Assembly: GCA_030680835.1 (NCBI GenBank)
Contig: JAUXUD010000104.1
Coordinates: forward strand, 121,326 to 185,325
Reading direction: 5' to 3'
DNA length: 64,000 nucleotides
Source of the DNA: Bacteroidota bacterium
Lineage (GTDB): Bacteria; Bacteroidota; Bacteroidia; UKL13-3
Position 1 is the stretch's first letter. Each line of letters begins with the position of its first letter. Shown here piece by piece: positions 26,328-35,675 of the stretch. A program made the translations under genes and the position numbers. Under the pieces are notes generated by a model. It did not search any database, was not told the DNA's origin, and was given only the letters and a program-made list of their open reading frames with translations.

Positions 26328-29300
26328 TTGTTATTAAATGCCTGAAGTTCTATGATGGTTTGATTCAAATTGTTAACAGCGTCCAAATAAGCGCTTTTTG
26401 TTGAAATACCCTGGTTAAGCAAGAGTATCCATTCCAGGTAATTGATATTGCCGCTTTGATATTGTTTTAAAGATGCCTGTATCAATATATCTGCATTGGG
26501 CACGCCGTTTTCTTCATAATATTTTACAATCTCCTGTTGATTTTTATGCTTGCGTAAAAAACTCCTGTATTGTGATTCCAGTTGCAGTTTGCCGTAATTA
26601 AAATTGTGTTGTGCAGCCCGAATCTCAAATTTTAAAGCACTGGATTTGGCGTTTTGTGAACCAAAAAAAACGGGTATGCCCAAACTAAACTGCGCGGATT
26701 GAAATCGTGAACTTCTATCATAATATATATTATCTCCACCATATCCAATGATGCTTGTATTGTTATATCCTATTGCCAGCTCGGGTAAAAACCTTGATTT
26801 TTCAACCTGAGATTTGACTAAACTTAACTGCTTTTGCTGGTTCAGTAATTGCATATAAGGATGTGTTAAAATAGTACTTGAATCGATTTTATTTTCCTTA
26901 AGCTTCAATTCATTTGCCACGGGTATAAATTCATGCTCCGTACCCAGCAGTAATTGAAAACGTAACAACAAAACGCTTTTATCCTGCTGCAATTGCAGCA
27001 TTTGAATATGAAGCTGTCCTCTTTGCTGTTCGGCAGTTGCAGCCTCCAGCACATTCGTTTCTCCCGCTTTTAAACGCAAGCGGGCAAGTTTAACAAATTG
27101 CAAAAACAAACTATCGTTTCCCTTAAGCAATTTTTCCTTCTCCGATAAAAATAAAAATTCACAGAATACTTTTTTCACTTCAGTTACCAAATCCAGCTTT
27201 TTCAGGGATGCATTTTTTTCAGCCAATACCCTCTCTTCGTTTAACAAAGATTTTTGTCTGGTGTAAACGGTCGGAAACAACATGCTTTGTGATATACTAA
27301 ACCGGTTATCTTTATAAATGCTGTTATACTGACCCAGCTCTGCACTCAGCATCGTTTGGTTCAGGTTCCATGCGCTTCGGGTCATTCTCTTTGCATATTC
27401 AGCTTTTAACTGTTCGCTTTGCAACAATAAATTATTTTGCATGGCAGTATCAATGGCAGCATTTAATTCAATGGGTGTTTGCGCATTTAAAGAATTTGGC
27501 AGGAGTCCTAAAGATGCCGCAATGAGTATGCCTACATATTTACCAATATTTGATTTATGTATGGGCTTGCTTTCAAAAAGAATGTATAAAACAGGCAATA
27601 CAAAAAGAGTAAGCAGGGTGGCCAGTAACAAACCGCCTATTACAACCGTTGCAAGCGGTCGTTGTACTTCGGCACCCGAACCCTGACTTAATGCCATGGG
27701 TAAAAATCCTAAGGAAGCCACACAGGCGGTCATTAATACCGGCCGCAAACGCATTTTGGTACCTGCGAGAACAATTTGTTTTAAATCGGTTAATCCTTCC
27801 AATTTTTGGCGGTTAAACTCGGCAATTAATACAATGCCATTTAATACCGCCACTCCAAACAATGCGATAAATCCCACACCTGCCGAAATACTGAATGGCA
27901 TACCGCGCAATGCAATGGCAAAAATACCACCGATAGCACTTAGTGGAATTGCAGAGTATATAATCAAACCTTGCCTGATGGAATTAAACGCAAAATACAA
28001 AAACAAAAATATAAGTATTAATGAAACAGGTACCGCTATCAGCAAACGTTGTTTTGCCGCTTCCAGGTTTTCGAATGCACCGCCATAAGTAATAAAATAA
28101 GAAGGAGGTAATTTCAATTCTTTTTCAATTTTTTCCTGCAATTCCTTAACAATACTTTCAACATCCCTGCCCCTAACATTAAACCCAATAACTATTCTGC
28201 GTTTGGCATCTTCGCGTTGTATTTGGCTCGGACCTTCCTGCAGCACAACCTGCGCCAACTGATAAAGGGGAACTTGTGTTCCCTGAGGTGTAGCAATCAT
28301 TAAATTTTCAATGTCACTGAGCTCCTCCCGGTTATTACCGCTCATGCGCACAACGAGGTCAAAACGTTTTTCTCCTTCAAATACCAATCCACTTACTTTA
28401 CCGGCAAATGCAGCATGAACCACATTATTAATTTCATTTATATTTAACTGGTATTGCGCAATAGAGGCACGGTTATATTTAATCACAATCTGTGGCATAC
28501 CCGTTACGTGTTCAACATAAATATCTTTCGCGCCTTCAATTTTCGATGCAATTTCTCCAAGTAAATTTGAGTAAAGAGCCAAAGTATCCAGGTTATCTCC
28601 AAATATTTTACAAACTACATCCTGTCGTGCACCTGTCATTAACTCATTAAAGCGCATTTGAACCGGGTATTGAAATCCGAAAGAGGCACCCGGAATGGCT
28701 GATAAGGCTGTACTCATTTTCTCAGCAAGTTCAGGAAAACTTTCAGCGCTGGTCCATTCTTTCTTATCTTTTAGGATAATCATTAAATCCTGTGCTTCAA
28801 TGGGCATAGGATCGGTTGGAATTTCACTGCTTCCAATTTTTGCAACTACTTCTTCCACCTCAGGAAATTGCTTTTTTAATATTTTAGCCGACTGTTTGGC
28901 CACATCAATACTTACCTGTAAATTACTGCCTGTAAGTACCCTGGTTTCAACTGCAAAATCACCTTCCTCCAATGAAGGAATAAACTCGCCGCCCATTCTT
29001 GATAATACAAAAACGGATAGGGTAAATAATACTAAAACAAAACCTATAACATATTTTGGAAAACGGAGTATCCAGGATAATTTATGTATATAAAAATTCT
29101 CAAGTTTTGCCATTAGTCTGTCTGCCCGGTTCGGTTCATGCGAAACTTTTTTCAGCATTAATGCGCTCATCATCGGGATATAAGTTAGTGACAAAATAAA
29201 AGCCCCCAATAAAGCAAAGGCAACTGTTTGAGCCATGGGTTTAAACATTTTACCCTCGATGCCCTGCAATGAAAAAATGGGCAGGTAAACCACCAAAATA

Positions 29301-30676
29301 ATTATTTGTCCGAATACAGCACTATTCATCATTTTACCTGCAGCTTTTTTTACTTCCTTATCCATAAAATGCTGCGAATGATCAAAAGTTTTTGCGATCC
29401 TTCTGCTATGTGTAATTGAATGCATAACCGCCTCCACAATAATAACCGCACCATCCACAATCAGTCCAAAATCAAGTGCCCCGAGACTCATCAGGTTGCC
29501 GCTCACCCCAAAGGTGTTCATCATAATGACGGCAAACAACATGGCGAGCGGAATCACTGAAGCAACCAAAAAACCGGCCCGCATGTTTCCCAAAAACAGA
29601 ACCAGAATAAATACAACAATGAGGGCACCTTCCAATAAATTTTTTGATACGGTTCCAATGGCGTTATTCACCATTTTAGTCCGGTCAAGAAAAGCATCGA
29701 TCTCTACTCCTTCAGGTAATGTTTTCCGTATTAATGCAATCCGCTCCTTCACGGCAATAATTACATCATTGCTGTTGGCACCTTTCAGCATCATCACTAC
29801 AGCACCTGCCACTTCCATTTCATCATTATAAATCATGGCACCATAACGGGTAGCATGCCCAAACTGAATGGTGGCAATATCGCGTATCAAAAGCGGCGTA
29901 CCATCCTTAACATTTTTAACTACAATATTTTCAAGATCATGTAGGTTTTGAACCAGTCCTTCGCTGCGGATATACAAAACTGTGGGTCCTTTTTCTATAT
30001 AAGCTCCTCCTTCATTCTGGTTATTTTTTTCAAGGGCATCAAACACATCCTGAATGGTAATATTGTGCGCTTTTAAACGATTGGGATCTACCGCTACCTC
30101 ATATTGTTTTAAAAAGCCCCCAAAACTACTCACATCGGCAACACCCTCAACCCCGATTAACTGTTTTTTAATAATCCAATCCTGAATGGTTCGCAAATCC
30201 TGCGCATTAAATTTACTTTCATAACCCTTCTTGGGTTTTACTACATACTGATAAATTTCCCCCAGGCCTGTTGTAACCGGAGCCAATTCAGGGTTTCCAG
30301 CATCCTTGGGAATCTGATCTTTAATTTTTTGTAATCGTTCGCTAACCTGCTGCCTTGCCCAGTATACATCTGTTTGATCATTGAACACAATGGTAACAAC
30401 AGATAAACCAAAGCGTGAAAAACTTCTAATTTCAATCTTCCCCGGTATATTGCTGGTGGCCTGTTCAATCGGGTACGTTATCAATCGTTCTACATCGGGC
30501 GCACCCAGTGAAGGAGAAACTGTAATTATCTGAACCTGATTATTGGTAATATCGGGCACCGCATCAATGGGAAGTTTTGTTAACTGATAAATACCATACC
30601 CTATCAGAAACAAGGTAAAAATACCAATCAGCAGTTTGTTCTTTATTGAAAACCCAATAATTTTATCTAATAACAT
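26324..30676 (-). CDS. CusA/CzcA-family RND metal pump fused to a TolC-like outer-membrane factor
   Basis: 1450 residues. Residues 1 to about 1035 are a heavy-metal-type RND transporter: KLPIDAVPDITNNQVQ near the N-terminus, the DFGLIVDGAVIIVEAVMHS TM4 motif that marks the metal (HME) branch, and twelve membrane helices. From about residue 1060 a signal-like hydrophobic stretch (GILIAASLGLLPNSLNAQ) leads into a TolC-type outer-membrane factor with long helical repeats to the end. The fusion joins inner-membrane pump and outer-membrane channel in one polypeptide. Export of Cu/Ag or Zn/Co/Cd is expected; the exact metal cannot be read from sequence. Confidence 0.93.
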   Translation of the reverse strand: MLLDKIIGFSIKNKLLIGIFTLFLIGYGIYQLTKLPIDAVPDITNNQVQIITVSPSLGAPDVERLITYPIEQATSNIPGKIEIRSFSRFGLSVVTIVFNDQTDVYWARQQVSERLQKIKDQIPKDAGNPELAPVTTGLGEIYQYVVKPKKGYESKFNAQDLRTIQDWIIKKQLIGVEGVADVSSFGGFLKQYEVAVDPNRLKAHNITIQDVFDALEKNNQNEGGAYIEKGPTVLYIRSEGLVQNLHDLENIVVKNVKDGTPLLIRDIATIQFGHATRYGAMIYNDEMEVAGAVVMMLKGANSNDVIIAVKERIALIRKTLPEGVEIDAFLDRTKMVNNAIGTVSKNLLEGALIVVFILVLFLGNMRAGFLVASVIPLAMLFAVIMMNTFGVSGNLMSLGALDFGLIVDGAVIIVEAVMHSITHSRRIAKTFDHSQHFMDKEVKKAAGKMMNSAVFGQIIILVVYLPIFSLQGIEGKMFKPMAQTVAFALLGAFILSLTYIPMMSALMLKKVSHEPNRADRLMAKLENFYIHKLSWILRFPKYVIGFVLVLFTLSVFVLSRMGGEFIPSLEEGDFAVETRVLTGSNLQVSIDVAKQSAKILKKQFPEVEEVVAKIGSSEIPTDPMPIEAQDLMIILKDKKEWTSAESFPELAEKMSTALSAIPGASFGFQYPVQMRFNELMTGARQDVVCKIFGDNLDTLALYSNLLGEIASKIEGAKDIYVEHVTGMPQIVIKYNRASIAQYQLNINEINNVVHAAFAGKVSGLVFEGEKRFDLVVRMSGNNREELSDIENLMIATPQGTQVPLYQLAQVVLQEGPSQIQREDAKRRIVIGFNVRGRDVESIVKELQEKIEKELKLPPSYFITYGGAFENLEAAKQRLLIAVPVSLILIFLFLYFAFNSIRQGLIIYSAIPLSAIGGIFAIALRGMPFSISAGVGFIALFGVAVLNGIVLIAEFNRQKLEGLTDLKQIVLAGTKMRLRPVLMTACVASLGFLPMALSQGSGAEVQRPLATVVIGGLLLATLLTLFVLPVLYILFESKPIHKSNIGKYVGILIAASLGLLPNSLNAQTPIELNAAIDTAMQNNLLLQSEQLKAEYAKRMTRSAWNLNQTMLSAELGQYNSIYKDNRFSISQSMLFPTVYTRQKSLLNEERVLAEKNASLKKLDLVTEVKKVFCEFLFLSEKEKLLKGNDSLFLQFVKLARLRLKAGETNVLEAATAEQQRGQLHIQMLQLQQDKSVLLLRFQLLLGTEHEFIPVANELKLKENKIDSSTILTHPYMQLLNQQKQLSLVKSQVEKSRFLPELAIGYNNTSIIGYGGDNIYYDRSSRFQSAQFSLGIPVFFGSQNAKSSALKFEIRAAQHNFNYGKLQLESQYRSFLRKHKNQQEIVKYYEENGVPNADILIQASLKQYQSGNINYLEWILLLNQGISTKSAYLDAVNNLNQTIIELQAFNNK

Positions 30677-30762
30677 ATACTTATTTTTGTGCGAATATTA
30701 AATATTTTCTATGCGGGTTTTTTCTTCAAATTCATCCATGCAAGGGTAAATAATTTATTTGA

Positions 30763-30770
30763 CAAAAGTA
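30763..30770 (-). promoter_or_regulatory. Bacteroidota -7 element upstream of the metal pump
   Basis: The minus strand reads TACTTTTG, an exact TAnnTTTG match, about 90 bases before the pump start codon. The -33 element is weak. Confidence 0.4.
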
Positions 30771-30817
30771 TTGATTCCATTCCATATTTAATGATGCTTA
30801 TTATGGCAAATATTAAC

Positions 30818-30825
30818 TATATTTG
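30818..30825 (+). promoter_or_regulatory. Bacteroidota -7 element upstream of the sugar-dehydrogenase-like gene
   Basis: TATATTTG matches TAnnTTTG exactly and lies 20 bases before the ATG, which implies a very short leader of about 10-15 bases. The -33 box is not obvious. Confidence 0.4.
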
Positions 30826-30845
30826 ATTTACTGAAAATCAATGCA

Positions 30846-32372
30846 ATGAAAATATTTATTTTACATATACTGATAACAATCAATCTGGCATTTGTTATCA
30901 ATCAATCTCTCGCTCAGCCGGGTACAATTAATATGACGCCCATTGTGAATTCATTTGGGGGATTGGTAAGCACCAAAATAAAGGTACCTGTAAAATTTGC
31001 AGCATTAATCGACAGCAATAAAACGGTAAACATTGCCCAGGGCTTTGAACCCAAAATTTTTTATATGGGAGGTTTAACAAAACCGCGGTTTATGAGTTTT
31101 AGCCCCCAGGGTGTTTTACATGTGATCGATTTTAAATCAAACGGTTCTGTTTATGCATTGCCTGATGCAAATAATGATGATATTGCTGACACCTTGCTTC
31201 CTGTGGTTACAGGTGTTTTCGGACATGATTTCAGATTTTACAAGGGCTTTATTTTTGTTGCCGAAGAGAAGCGGATTCTGAAATGCAGTGACCTGAACCA
31301 GGATGGTTTTTTTGAAACCAAAGAAGTTTTTATCGACAGTATTGGCATGAACTCAGGAGGCGGACATTATTCCAGAACCATCGTTTTCGACAGCATCAAT
31401 CATAAAATGTACCTGAGCATGGGTTCACCCTGCAATGTATGCCGCGATACCTTCAGGTCAGGCATTGAACAATACAATGATGATGGAAGTGGCCGGGTAG
31501 TTTATGCTACCGGCATCAGAAATGCGGTGGGATTGTTAGTACATCCCAAAACCAACCAATTATGGGCCAATAACAATGGCAGCGATAACCAGGGAAATAA
31601 TATTCCACCCGAATGGATTGACTTGATCAGACCAAATGGTTTTTATGGTTTTCCGTTTGCTTATGCCAACCAGGTTTGGTTTAATTTTGAACTGGGAACA
31701 GATTACAAAGCTTTGAAACCCATTACAGCCATCGACAGTGCAAAGGTTGCCAAAATGGTTGAACCTGCAGGATTAATACAAGCCCATTCGGCACCGATGG
31801 ATATGGAATATGTTGAACTTACTACCAACATGCAAACCAACAAAGGGATTGTTATGGCATTGAGAGGAAGCTGGAACAGAATTCCTTCTACAGGTTATAA
31901 GCTCGTATTTTTAAGTCAGAATAATAGTCCGGATCAAATCACTTCTGTTTGTGATTTCCTCAGCGGCTTTTTACTAGACAGCAGCAAATCATCTGGTGGA
32001 GAATGGGCAAGACCGGTTGGTTTGGCCATTCAAAAAAAGGGATATAAAACCAATATTTTTATGAGCAGTGATGCCACCAACAGATTTATTATGATGTTAA
32101 AAGATAATAGTTCAACAGGTTTTAATGAACTCCAAAAACTAAGCATCAAATTATATCCAAATCCGTTTACGCATCAAATACAAATCGATGGAGAATTGCC
32201 AATGGATGCAAGCATTACAATAAGTAATTTACTTGGCCAAACCGAAAACATTGTTTTCGATAAGGAAACGAAAACCATTGATACAAAAGCTTTGTCTGCG
32301 GGAATTTATTTCATTAAAATAGGCAGTGGGAATATTGTTCACACTCAAAAAATAATTAAGATTGAGGGGTAA
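30846..32372 (+). CDS. Secreted sorbosone/glucose dehydrogenase-like beta-propeller protein, T9SS type A cargo
   Basis: 508 residues with a signal peptide (SLA-Q). Residues about 60-410 form a beta-propeller of the PQQ-dependent sugar/sorbosone dehydrogenase type, with DANNDDIADTLLP and NQDGFFETKE calcium-like loops, GGGHYSRTIVFD, GIRNAVGLLVHP and SWNRIPSTGYKLVF motifs. The last ~75 residues are a type A sorting domain (LYPNPFTHQIQIDG … LSAGIYFIKI). Oxidation of a sugar or related alcohol outside the cell is inferred; cofactor residues were not verified. Confidence 0.85.
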   Translation: MKIFILHILITINLAFVINQSLAQPGTINMTPIVNSFGGLVSTKIKVPVKFAALIDSNKTVNIAQGFEPKIFYMGGLTKPRFMSFSPQGVLHVIDFKSNGSVYALPDANNDDIADTLLPVVTGVFGHDFRFYKGFIFVAEEKRILKCSDLNQDGFFETKEVFIDSIGMNSGGGHYSRTIVFDSINHKMYLSMGSPCNVCRDTFRSGIEQYNDDGSGRVVYATGIRNAVGLLVHPKTNQLWANNNGSDNQGNNIPPEWIDLIRPNGFYGFPFAYANQVWFNFELGTDYKALKPITAIDSAKVAKMVEPAGLIQAHSAPMDMEYVELTTNMQTNKGIVMALRGSWNRIPSTGYKLVFLSQNNSPDQITSVCDFLSGFLLDSSKSSGGEWARPVGLAIQKKGYKTNIFMSSDATNRFIMMLKDNSSTGFNELQKLSIKLYPNPFTHQIQIDGELPMDASITISNLLGQTENIVFDKETKTIDTKALSAGIYFIKIGSGNIVHTQKIIKIEG

Positions 32373-32469
32373 TTGAGAAACTATTTAGTAAATATTTTCA
32401 GTACATTAAATCTAATGCTACCATCAATCTTTTTAATTAATAGATGCTTTAAATTTCCAGCAAAATAAA

Positions 32470-33576
32470 TCAATGCAGGATCATTAATTTTCCCTGTTCA
32501 ACAGTATTCTCATTGTTGAAAAGCCGATAAAAATAGATACCATCTGTTAATCCTTCAATCGAAAGTGCTTCGCTATTTTTTTCCAATTTAAATGTTTGAA
32601 TCAGTTGTCCTTCAATATTCATGAGCTCCAGTTTGCCCTGAAAATCTCTGTCTACAAAAACTTTATCTGATGCCGGGTTTGGATACACGGAAATAACTTT
32701 TTGCAGGGGTGCAAGGGTATTGATACCTGCAGGTGTATTATCCAGCAGGTTTTTATGATTTGAATTCAGCACCTGCCTTAACGCAGCATTGCTGTTATGA
32801 TAAGATACAAATGCAATCACATCCATTTTATTTACATTCCAGTTATTGGGAATTGTTATATTGCTGAAGGTATACGAATAACTATTGTTTAATACCGGAG
32901 TGGATGGAATAATACCTGAAACCCCCCAGGCTCCGCCGGGTATCTTACGCATCACATGATGGTGAACATAGCCAATAATCTCATCCCCTTTTTGATAGAA
33001 TGGATGTCCGTTTGTAGTGTTAAAATAGTTTTTCTGGTCGTATCCTTTTCCATAACCCACCACACTGTCTTCTGAAAGATATAAGTTGATTCGTAAATCA
33101 CCTGCTGCCGGAAGGGAAGTGAATTTTGCAAAAACCATTGTATTCAGTTTCCTTGTTGAAGAATTGTATTGATTGGCAATATCAATTTCAACTACAGGCG
33201 CATCGTTGAGGTGCGCAAAACAAATACTGTCCCACTTCTGGCGGGATACTGCAATATAGGGTGCGATGGTATAAACAGGAATTTTATAATCACCCCGGTC
33301 GATGGGTGCCATGGGAGCTCCTGTTGTAAAAGCCGTGGCAATTGAAACACTTTCGGGAACCGTCATGGAATCGGTTCCGAAACCCGCATGATGGGTTACC
33401 CAAATTACCTTTGGATATTTCTTGACGATATTTGCTGCAATTAAATCGCCATCGGGACAAAACCCGCAGGGAGCAGTAGAAAATTCTTCCAGTAAAATAT
33501 ATTTGCCACCTGTTTGTGCAAATGAAAATGCAACGAACAATAAATGTAATGAGATAAGTGCAATACCTTTTTTCAT
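32470..33576 (-). CDS. Omp28-like thioredoxin-fold secreted protein, T9SS type A cargo
   Basis: 368 residues with a signal peptide (SFA-Q). Near the mature N-terminus ILLEEFSTAPCGFCPDGD carries a CxxC pair in the thioredoxin position, as in Omp28-related proteins of Bacteroidota. A beta-rich middle follows, and the C-terminus is a type A sorting domain (VYPNPASDKVFVDR … LTDGIYFYRLF). A redox role for the CGFC pair is possible but unproven. A similar design occurs at 53857-55911. Confidence 0.85.
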   Translation of the reverse strand: MKKGIALISLHLLFVAFSFAQTGGKYILLEEFSTAPCGFCPDGDLIAANIVKKYPKVIWVTHHAGFGTDSMTVPESVSIATAFTTGAPMAPIDRGDYKIPVYTIAPYIAVSRQKWDSICFAHLNDAPVVEIDIANQYNSSTRKLNTMVFAKFTSLPAAGDLRINLYLSEDSVVGYGKGYDQKNYFNTTNGHPFYQKGDEIIGYVHHHVMRKIPGGAWGVSGIIPSTPVLNNSYSYTFSNITIPNNWNVNKMDVIAFVSYHNSNAALRQVLNSNHKNLLDNTPAGINTLAPLQKVISVYPNPASDKVFVDRDFQGKLELMNIEGQLIQTFKLEKNSEALSIEGLTDGIYFYRLFNNENTVEQGKLMILH

Positions 33577-33717
33577 ATTATTTTTTTGTTAAATCGTGAA
33601 TTAGTTATTACGAAGTTAAAAATTAATATGAATTTCCTGTTAAATTGCAAAGATATTTTTCATGTCTGCATCAAACGTAATAAGCTGAAAAGTAAGAGCT
33701 ACCAATAAATAAAGTAT

Positions 33718-34779
33718 ATGTCTGAAAAAAATTGCGCCCCGGTGGCTGAGCGGAAAAAATTAAATTTCCTGGATCGCTTCTTAACATTATGGATACTACT
33801 TGCAATGCTGACTGGAGTTGGCATTGGCTATTTTTTCCCTAGCAGCAGTTCTTTTATCAATTATTTTTCGAGCGGTACCACCAATATTCCCATAGCCATC
33901 GGACTTATTGTAATGATGTATCCTCCTTTGGCTAAGGTTAGATACGAACAATTGGGGGAGGTATTTAAAAACACAAAAATCCTGGGTGCATCGTTGCTAT
34001 TGAATTGGATTATCGGACCTATCCTGATGTTTTGTCTGGCTTTATTGTTTCTGAACGGATATCCTGAATATATGGTTGGCTTAATCCTGATTGGCCTGGC
34101 ACGTTGTATTGCCATGGTGGTTGTTTGGAATGATCTGGCCGATGGTAACAGGGAATATGCTGCCGGACTGATTGCTTTAAACAGTATATTTCAGATTCTG
34201 TTTTACAGTTTATATGCCTGGTTATTCATCACTATTTTACCTCCTTATTTTGGGTATAAGGGAATAGAAGTGAATGTGAGTATCTCACAAATAGCAGAAA
34301 GTGTTGGCATCTATTTGGGTATCCCTTTTGGACTTGGTATTATAAGTCGTTATACTTTAATAAAGCTAAAAGGCCTGGATTGGTTTCAAAAAAAATATGT
34401 TCCCATTATTTCTCCCATTACATTAATAGCCTTGTTATTTACTATTCTGGTGATGTTCAGTTTAAAGGGAGAACTCATTGTTCAAATACCCTTTGATGTA
34501 ATCCGGATTGCAATTCCGCTGCTGATTTATTTTGTCATCATGTTTATCCTTAGTTTTTTTACCGGTAAATATTTTGGTGCCGATTATTCTAAAAGCACTT
34601 CCATTGCATTTACCGCAACCGGCAATAATTTTGAGTTGGCCATTGCTGTTGCAATAGGTGTTTTTGGCATCAACAGCGGACAGGCATTTGCAGGAGTTAT
34701 TGGCCCCTTAATTGAGGTACCGGCACTTATCGCTTTGGTTAACGTGGCTTTTTGGTTCAGAAAAAAATATTATACATAA
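33718..34779 (+). CDS. arsB: ACR3-family arsenite efflux transporter
   Basis: 353 residues with about ten membrane helices. The family signature [18 protein letters not shown] with the conserved Cys, the [17 protein letters not shown] loop and the [20 protein letters not shown] motif near the C-terminus identify ACR3 (BASS superfamily) rather than the unrelated E. coli-type ArsB. It exports arsenite, using the proton motive force. The stop is one base before the start of a metallophosphoesterase gene. No ArsR or ArsC is adjacent. Confidence 0.95.
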   Translation: MSEKNCAPVAERKKLNFLDRFLTLWILLAMLTGVGIGYFFPSSSSFINYFSSGTTNIPIAIGLIVMMYPPLAKVRYEQLGEVFKNTKILGASLLLNWIIGPILMFCLALLFLNGYPEYMVGLILIGLARCIAMVVVWNDLADGNREYAAGLIALNSIFQILFYSLYAWLFITILPPYFGYKGIEVNVSISQIAESVGIYLGIPFGLGIISRYTLIKLKGLDWFQKKYVPIISPITLIALLFTILVMFSLKGELIVQIPFDVIRIAIPLLIYFVIMFILSFFTGKYFGADYSKSTSIAFTATGNNFELAIAVAIGVFGINSGQAFAGVIGPLIEVPALIALVNVAFWFRKKYYT

Positions 34780-34780
34780 T

Positions 34781-35554
34781 ATGAAAATTGCATTGTTCAG
34801 TGATATACACGCAAATCTTCCTGCCCTGGAAGCTTTTTTTACCGACATGGAAACCCGCAAACCGGATGCAGTATATTGTTTGGGTGATTTGGTTGGTTAT
34901 AATATCTGGCCAAACGAGGTAATTAACGAAATAAGAAAAAGGGGCATTCCAACTATTGCAGGTAATTATGATTATGGTGTTGGCCGGAATTCTGATGAAT
35001 GCGGTTGCATGTATAAATCGGATGAAGACAAGGCAATGGGAGTGCAGTCTATTGCATACACCAATCAAACAATTCATGAAGATGAACGCATGTATCTGCG
35101 TACACTACCGGCACATCTTCAACTGGAGTTTCAATTAAACAAGGGCTCATTGTTTTTATTGATGGTGCATGGCAGTCCACGAAAAATAAACGAATATTTA
35201 TTTGAAGACCGGGATGAAAAAAGCATGCTGCGAATCCTTGAAAATGCACATGCCGATTTATTGTTTTTTGGACATACACATAAACCTTATCACCGGATAT
35301 TTGAATATGAGAAAGAAGGTAAACAAGCATACAGGCATGCCATTAATTTAGGTTCAGTAGGCAAACCCAAAGACGGAGATGCAAGGGGTTGCTATGTGAT
35401 GCTTACGATAAATGAAGAAAGCAGTATTCATGAAAAAGAGAGTATACAAGTTGAATTTATCCGCTTCGACTATGATATAGAAACAGCGGCAAAAGCAGTT
35501 GAAGAAAGTACATTACCCAATGCTTATGCTGATATGTTGCGCAAGGGGTATTAA
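34781..35554 (+). CDS. Metallophosphoesterase coupled to the arsenite exporter gene
   Basis: 257 residues from the ATG at 34781, chosen because the calcineurin-like fold starts there (MKIALFSDIHANLPALEAFF) and it lies one base after the ACR3 stop. Motifs are SDIHAN (D/H metal site), YCLGDLVGY, GNYDYGV, a VHGSP metal His and FGHTHKPY. This is the YfcE/MJ0936-like group of small phosphodiesterases. The substrate is unknown. A CGCMYKSDEDKAMG insertion after the GNYDYG motif is unusual. Tight coupling to ACR3 suggests a role in arsenic or phosphate-ester homeostasis, by inference only. Confidence 0.88.
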   Translation: MKIALFSDIHANLPALEAFFTDMETRKPDAVYCLGDLVGYNIWPNEVINEIRKRGIPTIAGNYDYGVGRNSDECGCMYKSDEDKAMGVQSIAYTNQTIHEDERMYLRTLPAHLQLEFQLNKGSLFLLMVHGSPRKINEYLFEDRDEKSMLRILENAHADLLFFGHTHKPYHRIFEYEKEGKQAYRHAINLGSVGKPKDGDARGCYVMLTINEESSIHEKESIQVEFIRFDYDIETAAKAVEESTLPNAYADMLRKGY

Positions 35555-35560
35555 ATACTT

Positions 35561-35653
35561 TAAACACATAGGCACAATAGGAACCACATAGGCACATAGA
35601 ATATCTTCCATTTTCTATGTGCCTATGTTTTCTACTATGTGCCTATGTGTTTA
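35561..35653. terminator. Large double inverted repeat between convergent genes
   Basis: Two nested stems share a CACATAGGCACA core: 35561-35576 pairs with 35638-35653 (16 bp) and 35587-35601 pairs with 35613-35627 (15 bp). Each arm holds two copies of the core. It sits exactly between the stops of the phosphoesterase gene and the Ig-repeat gene, so a bidirectional terminator is likely. Confidence 0.75.
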
Positions 35654-35675
35654 ATTCTTCTTGTTAATACCCTTG

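Noticed and set aside
27441..29831. Several open frames of 80-130 codons opposite the metal pump gene
   Set aside because: They are antisense to a well-supported gene with clear family motifs and have no recognisable content of their own.
34712..35554. Longer start for the metallophosphoesterase at 34712
   Set aside because: The extra residues overlap the ACR3 gene and precede the conserved MKIALFSDIHAN start of the fold.
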